Origin: Variovorax sp. ZS18.2.2
Lineage (GTDB): Bacteria; Pseudomonadota; Gammaproteobacteria; Burkholderiales; Burkholderiaceae_C
Length of the DNA: 64,000 bases
Direction of reading: 5' to 3'
Assembly (NCBI RefSeq): GCF_024701975.1
Contig: NZ_JANLNM010000001.1
Span: forward strand, 1,798,001 to 1,862,000
The notes under the pieces were generated by a model. That model ran no database searches. It was not told the origin of the DNA and saw only the letters and a list, made by a program, of their open reading frames with translations. The position numbers and the translations under genes are program-made. Position 1 is the first letter of the stretch. Each line of letters opens with the position of its first letter. Below, piece by piece: positions 55,887 through 64,000 of the stretch.

Positions 55887-56570
55887 ATGGCCGACGCGCT
55901 CGCCTTCCTTCACACGGCCAAGTCGCACGTGCAGACCTTCGGGCGCCTGGTCCACGAGATGGCACCCGAACTGGAAATACGCCACCTGGTGATGGAAGAG
56001 CTGCTGGCCGACGCGCGCGTCGTGGGCATCGACAACGCGGCGCTGGTCAAGCGCGTGCAGGAGGCCATGCGCGAGGCGGCATCGGACGGCGCCGCGGTGG
56101 TCGTGTGCACCTGCTCGACCATCGGCGGCATTGCCGAGAAAACCGCCACCGGCGGCGCCTTCTCGGCCTTGCGCATCGACCGCGCCATGGCCGACCGCGC
56201 GGTGCGCACCGGCCCGCGCGTGCTGATCGTCGCGGCCGTCGAAAGCACGCTGGAACCGACAACGGCGCTGATCCTCTCGGCGGCGACGCAGGCCGGTGTC
56301 GGCACGCGGCCGAGTGCGCTGCTCGTCGAAGGGGCGTGGGCACATTTCCAGGCCGGCGACACCGGACGCTACGTGGAGACGCTGGCCGCGGCAATCCGCG
56401 GTGCGGTCAGCAGGGCCGATGTGGTCGTGCTCGCGCAGGCTTCGATGGCGCCAGTGACGCCGCTGCTTGCGGACCTCGGGATCGATGTGCTCAGCAGTCC
56501 GGGGCTGGGCGTTGCGCATGCGGTGGCGACGCTGCGGGCGTCGGGCAACGCGTGGACCGCCGGCGCATGA
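55887..56570 (+). CDS. Asp/Glu/hydantoin racemase-fold protein with a single catalytic cysteine site
   Basis: Product of 227 residues starting MADALAFLHTAKSHV. Cys74 and Cys76 lie in VVVCTCSTIGG, the first catalytic site of the aspartate/glutamate racemase superfamily. The matching second site (normally a cysteine in a GC-x-x-M type segment) reads VVVLAQASMAPV, with no cysteine anywhere else in the chain. It may therefore not racemise in the usual two-cysteine way and could resemble single-cysteine members such as arylmalonate decarboxylase, which keep the opposite cysteine. It follows the PanE-like gene by 23 bp. Confidence 0.8.
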   Translation: MADALAFLHTAKSHVQTFGRLVHEMAPELEIRHLVMEELLADARVVGIDNAALVKRVQEAMREAASDGAAVVVCTCSTIGGIAEKTATGGAFSALRIDRAMADRAVRTGPRVLIVAAVESTLEPTTALILSAATQAGVGTRPSALLVEGAWAHFQAGDTGRYVETLAAAIRGAVSRADVVVLAQASMAPVTPLLADLGIDVLSSPGLGVAHAVATLRASGNAWTAGA

Positions 56571-56610
56571 ACATGCTCTCGGGGCCGCAAGGCTGAACTC
56601 GCTGTAGTCG

Positions 56611-57969
56611 CTACTCCGACTTGAGGATCGTCTCCCCCTTCAGCGCCCCCATGTCCTGCGTATTGACGCGATGCCGCTTCCACCCCGCCCAGGTGCGCCG
56701 GAAGTTCACGATCGAGATGCCGTAGTACAGCACCTTGAACATCCGCAGCGCCCCCCACATCGGCGTGCCCTTGTAGATGTCGCCGGCCAGCAGAGACATC
56801 AGCGCCTCCTTCACCCGCAGCGGATTGCCCGGGTGCATGAACATGTCGCGGATGGTCGGGTTGGTCACGCGGTAGATGAACCACGAATACTCGCGCGGCC
56901 CCTTGCGCATCATGGCCTCGAAGCCCTGGCGCGCGGCGGCCAGTTCGGCCGGCTGGTCGAGCGCGGTGGCCACGAGTTCAGCGCCGTCGAAGGCGCTGTG
57001 CATCGCCAGGTAAACGCCCGAGGAGAACATCGGGTCGATGAAGGTGAAGGCATCGCCCAGCAAGAGGTAGCGGTCGCCCGTGGCGTGCGTGCTCGAGTAC
57101 GAGAAGTTGCCGGTGGCGTGCACCGCATCGTCCACCAGCGTGGCGCCCTTCAGGCGGTCTGCCAGCACCGGGCACAGCGCGATGGTGTCGTAGAAGAAAT
57201 CCTTCAGCGGCTTGTCGCGCGTCTTCAGGTAGTACGGCCAGCAGACAGCGCCCACGCTGGTGGTGCCGTCGGCCAGCGGAATGAACCAGAACCAGCCGTG
57301 CGGAAACCAGCAGATGCTGATGTTGCCTTCCTTCTTGCCCTCGAGCCGCTCGGCGTTGGTGAAGTGGCCGAAGACGGCGGTGCTGTTGTGGTCGGGGTTC
57401 TTTTCCTTGCAGCGGAATTTGTTCGCCAGCAGCGTGTCGCGCCCGGTGGCATCGACCACGAAGCGGGCGCGCCAGCTGCGCTTCGCGCCATCGTCCATCT
57501 CGGCCTTGACGCTCGCACCGTCGGCGTCGAACGCCACGTCGCGCACCTTGCAGCCTTCGATGGCCTCTGCGCCGCGCGTAGCGGCGTTGCGGAACAGCAG
57601 TTCGTCGAGCTCCGAGCGGCGCACCTGCCAGGCCGAGTCGAGCGACTTGTCCCAGCCCTCGGCAAATTCGACATAGCTGCGGTGCTCGTGCTCGGGCGAG
57701 ACGAACTCGATGCCGAACTTGGGCATGCCGATCTTCTCGACCTGGTCGCGCACGCCGAGCCTGTCGAACAGCTCGACGTTCGCGGGCAGCAGCGATTCGC
57801 CGATGTGAAAGCGCGGGTGGTGCGCCTTCTCCAGCAGCACCACCTTGCGGCCCTGCTGCGCCAGCAGCGCCGCAGCGGTCGATCCGGCGGGGCCGCCGCC
57901 GATCACGATCACGTCGCAGGATTCTTCGTTCGCGTGCGGGCTGGCAAGGGAGGCTTCGGTCGAAGACAT
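56611..57969 (-). CDS. FAD-dependent halogenase-like oxidoreductase
   Basis: Product of 452 residues. Residues 19-29 hold the GGGPAGS FAD-binding loop; PRFHIGESLLP is the conserved GE block; GWFWFIP at 225-231 (Trp226, Trp228) is the W-x-W-x-I-P motif that marks flavin-dependent halogenases and suppresses monooxygenation. Lys84 in GMPKFGIEF aligns with the chloramine-forming lysine region of phenol/pyrrole-type halogenases. Related proteins lacking proven halogenation also exist, including geranylgeranyl-reductase relatives, so function is open. The ATG at 57969 is used. Single gene, convergent with the racemase. Confidence 0.78.
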   Translation of the reverse strand: MSSTEASLASPHANEESCDVIVIGGGPAGSTAAALLAQQGRKVVLLEKAHHPRFHIGESLLPANVELFDRLGVRDQVEKIGMPKFGIEFVSPEHEHRSYVEFAEGWDKSLDSAWQVRRSELDELLFRNAATRGAEAIEGCKVRDVAFDADGASVKAEMDDGAKRSWRARFVVDATGRDTLLANKFRCKEKNPDHNSTAVFGHFTNAERLEGKKEGNISICWFPHGWFWFIPLADGTTSVGAVCWPYYLKTRDKPLKDFFYDTIALCPVLADRLKGATLVDDAVHATGNFSYSSTHATGDRYLLLGDAFTFIDPMFSSGVYLAMHSAFDGAELVATALDQPAELAAARQGFEAMMRKGPREYSWFIYRVTNPTIRDMFMHPGNPLRVKEALMSLLAGDIYKGTPMWGALRMFKVLYYGISIVNFRRTWAGWKRHRVNTQDMGALKGETILKSE

Positions 57970-58075
57970 TCAGGCGGTACAACGTTGTTGGATGACGATG
58001 TGCAGCATAACGTCCTCCGCGAGCGCCCTCTCCCACTCACCGGACCCTTGATGCAGGGAGGCGAGGCACGCCCGC

Positions 58076-61030
58076 TCAGCTCGGTGGCGCAGTCGCCTTG
58101 GTGTAGTCCGCATCCGGCCCCGAAGGCGGCGTCAACGCCGGATCGGAAGCCCAATCGGTGGGCGTCGGCGACAGCGTGTAGCTCAGCGTGCCGCCGTCCT
58201 TGATCTTGTCCACCGGCAGCCACGAGCCCGCGTAGGCGGTGCCGTTGAACTTCATCGTGCCGATGTAGCGCACATCGTCGAGCAGCGCCTGCCGGTCGGC
58301 CTCGATCCGCAGCTTCTTGCCGTTACCCAGCCACAGCGTCATGCCCGAGAACTGCGGCGTCGACACCGCAAGGCCCGGTGCCGACGGGATCGCCGGATAG
58401 AGCCCCATCGCGGCCCACACGAACCAGCCCGAGGTCGCGCCCATGTCGTCGTTGCCCGGCAGGCCGCCGGCATCCAGCGAAAAGTTCTTTCGCAGGATGA
58501 CCGGGATGATGTACTGCGCGTACTTGGCCGAACCGAGCCAGTTGTAGGCCCAGGGCGTCTGGAAGGCCGGCTCGTTGCCGATGTAATAGCGGCTGGATCT
58601 CTCCCCGCCGTTCAGGTCTTCGCCGCTCGGCTCGGTCCCTGTGAACGGATTGGCCGCATCCAGCGAGAACAGCTTGGCAAGCCGGTCGAGCGCGGCTGTC
58701 TTGCCACCGAGTTTTTCGGCGAGGCGGGTCCAGTCGTAGGCGAAGGTCCAGATGTAGTTGGCCTCGGTGGATTCATGGAAATCGCCGCTGCCCGTCCATG
58801 CACCGGCGGCGTTTTTCGACCGGAGCGACTTTGTGCCGCTGTCGAAGATGTTGAGCCAGTTGCCTGCTCTCTTGAACACCTTCTGGATGACGCTCTGGTC
58901 CGCCGCGCGGGTGTCGGGCAGCGCATCGAGAAACGCGCCGACGGAGCGGTCCGTGGTGATCGCCTCGAGGGTCGTCGAAGTCGGATGGTCGTAGCCCTTG
59001 CCGGAGGGAATCCAGCCCAGCTTCAGATAGTCCGCCCGGCTGTCGCCCGGTTTGCCGATCGCGTAGATGTTGTTGCACCGGCTGTTGGCATCGCCAACCG
59101 ACTGGAGCATGTATTTCCTGGCGTTCTCGAGGTCGAATTTCTTCGCCCCGAACAGATAGGAACCCGCAACGACGGTGGGCGCATGGTCGCCATTCATCGG
59201 CACCGTGTCCTCGCTGCCGTCCACCCAGTGCGGGAAGGCACCGCACTGCTGCGCGTCGGCCACCAGCGACTGCATCATCTCGCTGGCTTCGTCGGGCGCG
59301 ATCAGCGCCAGCAGCTGGGCCTGGCTGCGGTAGGTGTCCCACATCGAGAAGCCCGAGTAGTGGGTCTTGTAGCCCGCGTCCTTGCCGTCGACCTTGAACC
59401 TGTAGTTGGCAACGTTCTCGTTCGCGCGGTCGGGCAGCACCGAATTGCCCTGCGAGATGTCGACCTGCTTCATGCTGCGGTAGTCGCCGTTGACGTCGCT
59501 GTACACGGTCGGTCCGCTGTAGACGCGGTAGAGGGCCGTGTAGAACTTCTTCAGGTTCGCGATGGCCGCGTCCTTCTTCTTCGCATCGAGCTTGTCGAGC
59601 TCGCCTGCCTTCGCGAGATCGAGCTGCACGACGTTCAGCCGGCTGTTCCAGTTCTTCCCGGCCGCGGCCTGTACCGCGCTGAACGACCAGTCCGCGTTCT
59701 CGGCTTCGAGGTTCTTGCGGGCATTGGCAACGCTGACCGAGGAGATCCCGACCTTGACCTGCACCGTCAGGTCCGCATTGCCGAGGTCGAACTGCAGAAC
59801 CGCCGCCTTGCCCGAGATGGCGGAGCTGGCTTTCAGCGGCTTGTCGAAGGTCGCGTGGTAGTAGACGGGCTGCTTCCAGGTGCCCCCGCAGAACTCGTTG
59901 GCGACCGCTTTGCCGGAGACGGACTTGCGGTCCGCGCTCAGCACGATGTCGGTCAGCTCGGGATAGGACACGCCGTCCTGGTTGGGGTTGTTGCGGGCGG
60001 AATCGATGACGAGGAAGGCCTTGTCCTTGTCCGTGTAGGCGATCTTCGCCATGCCGGTGCGCGTGGTCGCGGTCAGCTCGCTCGTGATGCCGTTGTCGAA
60101 CTTCACCTTGTAGTAGCCCGGTGCGGCCGACTGGTTCGCTTTTGCATAGCGGACACCGCCCGACGGGATTCCGGCATTGGTGTTGCCCGGCAGGATGGCC
60201 ACGGCGCCCTGCCCTCTGCAGCCGGGACCGTTGAGGTGCGTCATGCTGAAGTAGCGGATGCTCGTGTCGCCGTCGTAGTAGCCGCCCGAGCCATAGCCCC
60301 AAGGCGCGCCGCTTCCTGTCGTGTCCGGCCCGAAGCTCACCATGCCGAATGGCGTCTGGGCACCGGGATTGACGTTGCCGGAATGGCCGCTGCCGGTGTC
60401 GGAGATCTTCGTTCCGACGAACAGATTCACATACGGTGTCAGCGTGATATCGACCCGCCGCTCCGGCTCGATGGCGGGCGTCGTAGTGCCGGCTGATGTC
60501 GTGTCGGTTGGTGTCTTGCCGGCTGGTGTCGGAACGACTGGCGTCGGAACGGCTGGTGTCGGAACGGCTGGCGTCGGAACGACTGGCGTCGGAACGGCTG
60601 GCGCTGGAGCGACTGGCGTCGGAACGGTTGGCGTCGGAACGACTGGCGTCGGAACGGTTGGCATCGAAACGACTGGGGTCGGAACGACTGGCGTCGGAAC
60701 GGCTGGCGCTGGAGCGACTGGCGTCGGAACGGTTGGCATCGGAACGACTGGCGTCGGAACGACTGGGGTCGGAACGACTGGCGTCGGAACGGTTGGCATC
60801 GGAACGACTGGCGTCGTGTCGCTTGGTGTCGTATCGGTTGGCGCAGTGCCAGTTGGCGTCGTACCGGCGGGTGCAGTGCCGGTTGGCACCGTACCGGTCG
60901 TCGTATCAACCGCCGTCGGCGGCAATGTCGAGGCTGAGAAGCTCCCCGAACTGCCGCCGCCGCAACCCACCAACACCGACGCGACGATCAACCCCGTCAC
61001 AAGACTCTTGCTTGCGCTTTTCTTTTCCAC
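58076..61030 (-). CDS. GH92 alpha-mannosidase-like lipoprotein with a Pro/Val/Thr repeat linker
   Basis: Product of 984 residues. The GTG at 61030 is supported by AGGGAGA and directly precedes a lipoprotein signal ending VLVGC. Residues about 28-190 are a Thr/Pro/Val linker of roughly 20 pentapeptides (x-V-P-T-P). The remainder is a complete GH92 unit: NLFVGTKISDTGSGHSGNVNPG (split), TPFGMVSFGPDT, SMWDTYRSQAQLL, and the late GLPGNDDMGATSGWFVWAAMG calcium/acid region. GH92 enzymes are Ca2+-dependent exo-alpha-mannosidases that trim glycans. The lipoprotein is probably displayed on the periplasmic or outer surface. No carbohydrate-use partners are adjacent. Confidence 0.9.
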   Translation of the reverse strand: MEKKSASKSLVTGLIVASVLVGCGGGSSGSFSASTLPPTAVDTTTGTVPTGTAPAGTTPTGTAPTDTTPSDTTPVVPMPTVPTPVVPTPVVPTPVVPMPTVPTPVAPAPAVPTPVVPTPVVSMPTVPTPVVPTPTVPTPVAPAPAVPTPVVPTPAVPTPAVPTPVVPTPAGKTPTDTTSAGTTTPAIEPERRVDITLTPYVNLFVGTKISDTGSGHSGNVNPGAQTPFGMVSFGPDTTGSGAPWGYGSGGYYDGDTSIRYFSMTHLNGPGCRGQGAVAILPGNTNAGIPSGGVRYAKANQSAAPGYYKVKFDNGITSELTATTRTGMAKIAYTDKDKAFLVIDSARNNPNQDGVSYPELTDIVLSADRKSVSGKAVANEFCGGTWKQPVYYHATFDKPLKASSAISGKAAVLQFDLGNADLTVQVKVGISSVSVANARKNLEAENADWSFSAVQAAAGKNWNSRLNVVQLDLAKAGELDKLDAKKKDAAIANLKKFYTALYRVYSGPTVYSDVNGDYRSMKQVDISQGNSVLPDRANENVANYRFKVDGKDAGYKTHYSGFSMWDTYRSQAQLLALIAPDEASEMMQSLVADAQQCGAFPHWVDGSEDTVPMNGDHAPTVVAGSYLFGAKKFDLENARKYMLQSVGDANSRCNNIYAIGKPGDSRADYLKLGWIPSGKGYDHPTSTTLEAITTDRSVGAFLDALPDTRAADQSVIQKVFKRAGNWLNIFDSGTKSLRSKNAAGAWTGSGDFHESTEANYIWTFAYDWTRLAEKLGGKTAALDRLAKLFSLDAANPFTGTEPSGEDLNGGERSSRYYIGNEPAFQTPWAYNWLGSAKYAQYIIPVILRKNFSLDAGGLPGNDDMGATSGWFVWAAMGLYPAIPSAPGLAVSTPQFSGMTLWLGNGKKLRIEADRQALLDDVRYIGTMKFNGTAYAGSWLPVDKIKDGGTLSYTLSPTPTDWASDPALTPPSGPDADYTKATAPPS
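60521..60816. repeat. 15-bp minisatellite within the GH92 gene encoding x-V-P-T-P pentapeptides
   Basis: About 20 tandem copies of a 15-bp unit (plus strand GGCGTCGGAACGACT and variants), in frame with the GH92 gene. Units VAPAP-AVPTP-VVPTP recur as a higher-order block, showing past duplication. Because the unit is a multiple of three, copy changes alter only linker length. Confidence 0.9.
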
Positions 61031-61217
61031 GTTGTCTCCCTTGCTGCTTGCACATCGCCCACGGTCGGGGCGCCAAACGGCCGCAGTGTATGTACGGCTC
61101 CTGTGCAGATGCGCTTGTGATTTCCCGGACGAAACACGGCGTTGGCAGAGCAACAAGCCGGCGATTTGCGCAAGGTCTGCTAAGCGGCACCGACCGGCTC
61201 GCGGCACACTGGCGGCC

Positions 61218-62075
61218 ATGAAAACCCGGCGTGCCGAGCAAGACTACAGAGAGCGTGTGGCGCGCGTCGTCGCGGCCATCGTGGCCGATCCGATGGCCGA
61301 GCACCGGCTCGAAGACCTGGCACGGCTGGCGCATTTCTCGCCCTTTCACTTCCACCGCGTCTACAGCAGCATCGCCGGTGAAACGGTGGCGGCCACGGTC
61401 CGGCGCGTGCGGCTGGCGCTTGCCACCCAACTGCTGACGCGGGGCGACGGCAGCATCACGCAAGTGGCACTGGCCGTGGGCTACGAGAGTCCGCAGGCCT
61501 TCACGCGCGCCTTCGGCCAGTTCACCGGACAGTCGCCGCGCGAATTCCAGCAGCAGATGCACGGGGCGACTCTCGACGCCGCCCCCGCGCTCCACCAAGG
61601 CAAGGACACCGGTGCGGCGCCGTCCGTGCGGATCGTCGAACGCCAGGCGCAGCCGGTGCATGCGCTGCTCCATCGCGGGCCGTTCTCCACCATTCCCCAC
61701 ACCCATCGGCGGCTGCGCGCGCATATCGGCAGCCGGACCGTGTCGAACTGGCTTGGCATTTCCTGCGGCGATCCGGAGGTGCGGTCCAGCTTCAGGTACT
61801 ACGTCGCGGCGACTTCGCCCGAGCCCTGGCCCGTTGACGATACGGAGACCGAGATGCTCGACATTCCGGGTGGCCTCTACGCCGTGCACTGCCTCGCGGG
61901 TCCCTACACCCGCATCAATGCCGCCGTGCACGCGCTCTACACGCAATGGCTGCCCGCCAGCGGCTACGAGCCGGACGATCGGCCCACGCTGGAGCACTAC
62001 TTGAACTCGCCTCGCAAGGTGACACTGGCCGAACTGCGCACCGACCTGCTGATTCCCATCCGTCCCGCCAGCTGA
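61218..62075 (+). CDS. AraC-family transcriptional regulator with a GyrI-like effector domain
   Basis: Product of 285 residues starting MKTRRAEQDYRERVARV. The N-terminal AraC DNA-binding region has two helix-turn-helices (LEDLARLAHFSPFHFHRVY; ITQVALAVGYESPQAFTRAFG). The C-terminal half is a GyrI-like small-molecule pocket (VRIVERQAQPVHALLHRGPF; GGLYAVHCLAGPY). Such proteins resemble Rob/SoxS-BmrR hybrids that sense drugs or lipophilic compounds. It is divergent from the GH92 gene (187 bp between starts) and 29 bp upstream of the hydrolase, which it may control. Confidence 0.9.
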   Translation: MKTRRAEQDYRERVARVVAAIVADPMAEHRLEDLARLAHFSPFHFHRVYSSIAGETVAATVRRVRLALATQLLTRGDGSITQVALAVGYESPQAFTRAFGQFTGQSPREFQQQMHGATLDAAPALHQGKDTGAAPSVRIVERQAQPVHALLHRGPFSTIPHTHRRLRAHIGSRTVSNWLGISCGDPEVRSSFRYYVAATSPEPWPVDDTETEMLDIPGGLYAVHCLAGPYTRINAAVHALYTQWLPASGYEPDDRPTLEHYLNSPRKVTLAELRTDLLIPIRPAS

Positions 62076-62104
62076 CGCCTGCCGACCTTTGCACAGGACT
62101 CTCC

Positions 62105-63109
62105 ATGCCCCTTCTTCGCCTGCTCTTGATCGCCGCCTGCTGCCTCGTGGCGCCCTTCGCCCACGCCGCAGGCTTCAGCACCCTCGAGATTCCAGCTGAC
62201 GCGGCAGGACCGGCATTGCGCGGCGCCGTGTGGACGCCCTGCGCCACGCCAGCCGGCGAGATCAAACTCGAACGCAGCGCGATCACAGGCGTGCGCGACT
62301 GCCCGATCGCGGCAGACTACAGACTGCCGCTGGTCGTGCTCTCACACGGCTACGGCGGCTCCTTCCTCGGCCACCACGACACGGCGCAAGCGCTGGCCGA
62401 CGCGGGCTTCGTGGTCGCGGCCATCAGCCATTCGGATGACAACTACCAGATCCGCGGCGGCCCGAACGACAGGGTCGTGGCGCTCGCGACGCGGACCACC
62501 GACATCAAGAGGCTGCTGGACTACATGCTTGTGCAATGGCCCGCGCATGAAAGACTGGCCGCCGACAGGATCGGCTTCTACGGCTTTTCGAGAGGCGGCT
62601 ACACGGGCCTCGTGCTTGCCGGTGCCCGTCCGGATTTCGAACGACTCCCTCCCCGTCCTGGGCCACCCTGCGCCACGGCACCGGCCAGCCCGGCCTGCGC
62701 ACAGATGGGGCAGCGCTTCAAGGAGCTTCTCGCCGCGCCCCTGGCGCACGACGTCCGCATCAAGGCGGCCGTGATCGCCGATCCGCTCAGCATGGTCTTC
62801 ACGGCCGAGGGCCTGAAGAACGTGACCATTCCGATCCAGCTCTGGACCTCCGCGCTCGGCGGCGATGGCGTCACGCCCGACAGCGTGGCCGCGGTGCGTC
62901 GCAATCTGCCTGCGGCACCGGACTGGCATGTGGCGGAAAAGGCCGCGCATTTCGGCTTTCTTGCGCCCTGCTCGGCGCCACAGCTCGAAGCCAAAGCCGA
63001 GATCTGCCGCGACGCCCCCGGCTTCGATCGCGTGGCGTTCCATGCCACCTTCAATGCGCAGGTGCTGCGCTTCTTCAACCAGCACCTGATGCAGGCGGCC
63101 AAACCCTAG
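62105..63109 (+). CDS. Secreted alpha/beta hydrolase (dienelactone-hydrolase-like)
   Basis: Product of 334 residues. A signal peptide (MPLLRLLLIAACCLVAPFAHA) directs export. The mature protein has the alpha/beta hydrolase fold with oxyanion loop LSHGYGG and nucleophile region FYGFSRGGYTG. A cysteine-rich middle (CATAPASPACAQ) could form disulfides in the periplasm. It resembles uncharacterised secreted lipase/PET-hydrolase-like or dienelactone-hydrolase-like proteins. It follows the AraC regulator closely. Substrate not evident. Confidence 0.85.
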   Translation: MPLLRLLLIAACCLVAPFAHAAGFSTLEIPADAAGPALRGAVWTPCATPAGEIKLERSAITGVRDCPIAADYRLPLVVLSHGYGGSFLGHHDTAQALADAGFVVAAISHSDDNYQIRGGPNDRVVALATRTTDIKRLLDYMLVQWPAHERLAADRIGFYGFSRGGYTGLVLAGARPDFERLPPRPGPPCATAPASPACAQMGQRFKELLAAPLAHDVRIKAAVIADPLSMVFTAEGLKNVTIPIQLWTSALGGDGVTPDSVAAVRRNLPAAPDWHVAEKAAHFGFLAPCSAPQLEAKAEICRDAPGFDRVAFHATFNAQVLRFFNQHLMQAAKP

Positions 63110-63187
63110 GGTCGCGCTACCAGCACGTTCATCTCCCGTTAATGCCGAGCCACGCGCCAGGCCCCCGGCGCGCCGCTAAAGTGCGGC

Positions 63188-64000
63188 ATGTTCCGCCTCC
63201 GCCTCTCGCTCGCATTCGCCGTTCTCGTCGCGCTGGTCTGCATCCAGGCCGGCTTCGTCTACTGGGGATCGAACCGGGTCAACGACTACGCCACGCACAG
63301 CCGGCTGGCCAGCGACATCCTGTCGGAGCTGCTGGAACTGTCCGCCAGCAAGCAGCGGCTGCGCGTCTGGGCCTCCCAGCAGCTGATGGGAGCCGACGCG
63401 TCGCCCGAGGTGCGCGACGGCCTGCTGGCGCGGATGCAGTCCAGCAAGGAGCGGCTCAAGCAGCTCGCGCGCCGCGATCTTTCGCTGTGGGAGGAGATGA
63501 CGGTGCGCGAGGGCACGTCGATCCCGCCGGAAGTCGGCCAGCTCGTGGCCATGACCGAACTGCTCGACGACAACCTCGCCGCCGTCCGCACCCGGCTGCT
63601 GAGCCTGGCACCGCTGGAGCGTGGCGCCGAATTCGCCAGCGTCTGGGAGGAACTCAACGAGGTCTTCGACAAGGCACGCGGCCGCGACCTGCGCGAGCTG
63701 ATCAACGGCGCCATCGAACGGCAGCGCAACGTGATGCCCGTGGCGCGCGCCGCCACCGAAGGCGGCCTGGACCGCCTGCGCCAGCAGACCATCGGCCTCG
63801 CGGCCCTCACGCTGGCCGCGGGGGTGCTGCTGGCGCTTTATCTGAACCGGCGGCTCAAGCGCCCCCTGGACCGCCTGCTCGAAGGCACCGAGGCCCTGCG
63901 CACCGGCGCGCTCGACCACCGCATCGCGCTCGATACGCACGACGAGTTCGGCCGCGTCGCCGGACACTTCAATGCGATGGCGGCCGAACTGCAGCGGCAC
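63188..64000 (+). CDS. N-terminal part of a HAMP-containing membrane sensor (histidine kinase or chemoreceptor-type), truncated by window end
   Basis: The first 271 codons are present, beginning MFRLRLSLAFAVLVALVCIQ. A first transmembrane helix (about 4-24), a helical periplasmic domain (about 30-195), a second transmembrane helix (about 200-221, LAALTLAAGVLLALYL) and a HAMP domain (RRLKRPLDRLLEGTEALRTGALDHRI, split) are clear. The last visible residues (FGRVAGHFNAMAAELQRH) end HAMP and lead to the output domain outside the window. A two-component histidine kinase is the commonest outcome. ATG at 63188 follows a 78-bp gap. Confidence 0.85.
   Translation, partial: MFRLRLSLAFAVLVALVCIQAGFVYWGSNRVNDYATHSRLASDILSELLELSASKQRLRVWASQQLMGADASPEVRDGLLARMQSSKERLKQLARRDLSLWEEMTVREGTSIPPEVGQLVAMTELLDDNLAAVRTRLLSLAPLERGAEFASVWEELNEVFDKARGRDLRELINGAIERQRNVMPVARAATEGGLDRLRQQTIGLAALTLAAGVLLALYLNRRLKRPLDRLLEGTEALRTGALDHRIALDTHDEFGRVAGHFNAMAAELQRH

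Noticed and set aside
60521..60816. Possible CRISPR-like array
   Set aside because: Units are 15 bp, contiguous without spacers and in frame with a lipoprotein linker.
60496..61221. Plus-strand frame encoding many SERLA-type repeats, resembling a repeat protein
   Set aside because: It is the antisense reading of the x-V-P-T-P minisatellite in the GH92 gene.

Overview
The window looks like chromosome from a high-GC betaproteobacterium of the Comamonadaceae, most likely Variovorax or a close relative. The support is codon use, the core gene order (yebC-purD-hemF-nadD-rsfS-rlmH-...-maf-rng; tolB-pal-cpoB), an XanB2-type chorismatase, and two families of GC-rich intergenic palindromes. This placement is inference; no database search was run. 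I see no insertion sequence, prophage, CRISPR array or rRNA. One tRNA gene (Lys, anticodon TTT) is present.

Layout. 0-15 kb is a nutrient-scavenging locus. It holds a MetQ-like binding protein, three paralogous peptide-type (SBP_bac_5) binding proteins, a DppB/DppC/fused-ATPase importer, an amidase, an FMN luciferase-type monooxygenase, two AhpD/CMD-fold proteins, a DoxX membrane protein, and the 3' stump of a MetI-like permease. A short AAA-rich/ATAT motif recurs upstream of three of its transcription units and again upstream of the sulfate-uptake operon at 48.7 kb. Organosulfur or amino-acid-derived sulfur use under sulfur limitation is the simplest reading.

15.5-21.6 kb is the most interesting island. 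A divergent LysR regulator faces an operon of a clavaminate-synthase/VioC-like Fe(II)/2-oxoglutarate oxygenase, a DHA2 MFS exporter and two different ATP-grasp ligases. This resembles a small NRPS-free pathway for an oxidised amino-acid amide or peptide with its own exporter.

21.6-34.8 kb is housekeeping: tRNA-Lys, tcdA, cpoB, pal and tolB; msbA; then the tightly overlapping minus-strand operon yebC-purD-hemF-nadD-rsfS-rlmH-phyH-maf-rng. In that operon a PhyH-type oxygenase sits between rlmH and maf, and RsfS carries a histone-H1-like tail.

34.9-38.3 kb is a plus-strand unit of a methyltransferase, a chorismatase, an acyltransferase and a family-2 glycosyltransferase. These are partial aryl-polyene/xanthomonadin accessory functions without polyketide genes. 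38.3-42.8 kb is a MacA-MacB-outer-membrane-channel efflux set.

43-48.7 kb is a sulfur-uptake operon: 1-Cys peroxiredoxin, a small hydrolase, sulfate-binding protein, CysT, CysW, CysA and DsbB. 48.8-56.6 kb mixes two LysR regulators, AzoR, an orphan LivM permease, an NADPH-FMN reductase, a SolA-like oxidase, a PanE-like reductase and a racemase-fold protein.

56.6-64 kb has a halogenase-like flavoprotein, a GH92 lipoprotein with a pentapeptide minisatellite linker, an AraC regulator with a GyrI-like domain, a secreted alpha/beta hydrolase, and the start of a HAMP-containing sensor protein that runs off the end.
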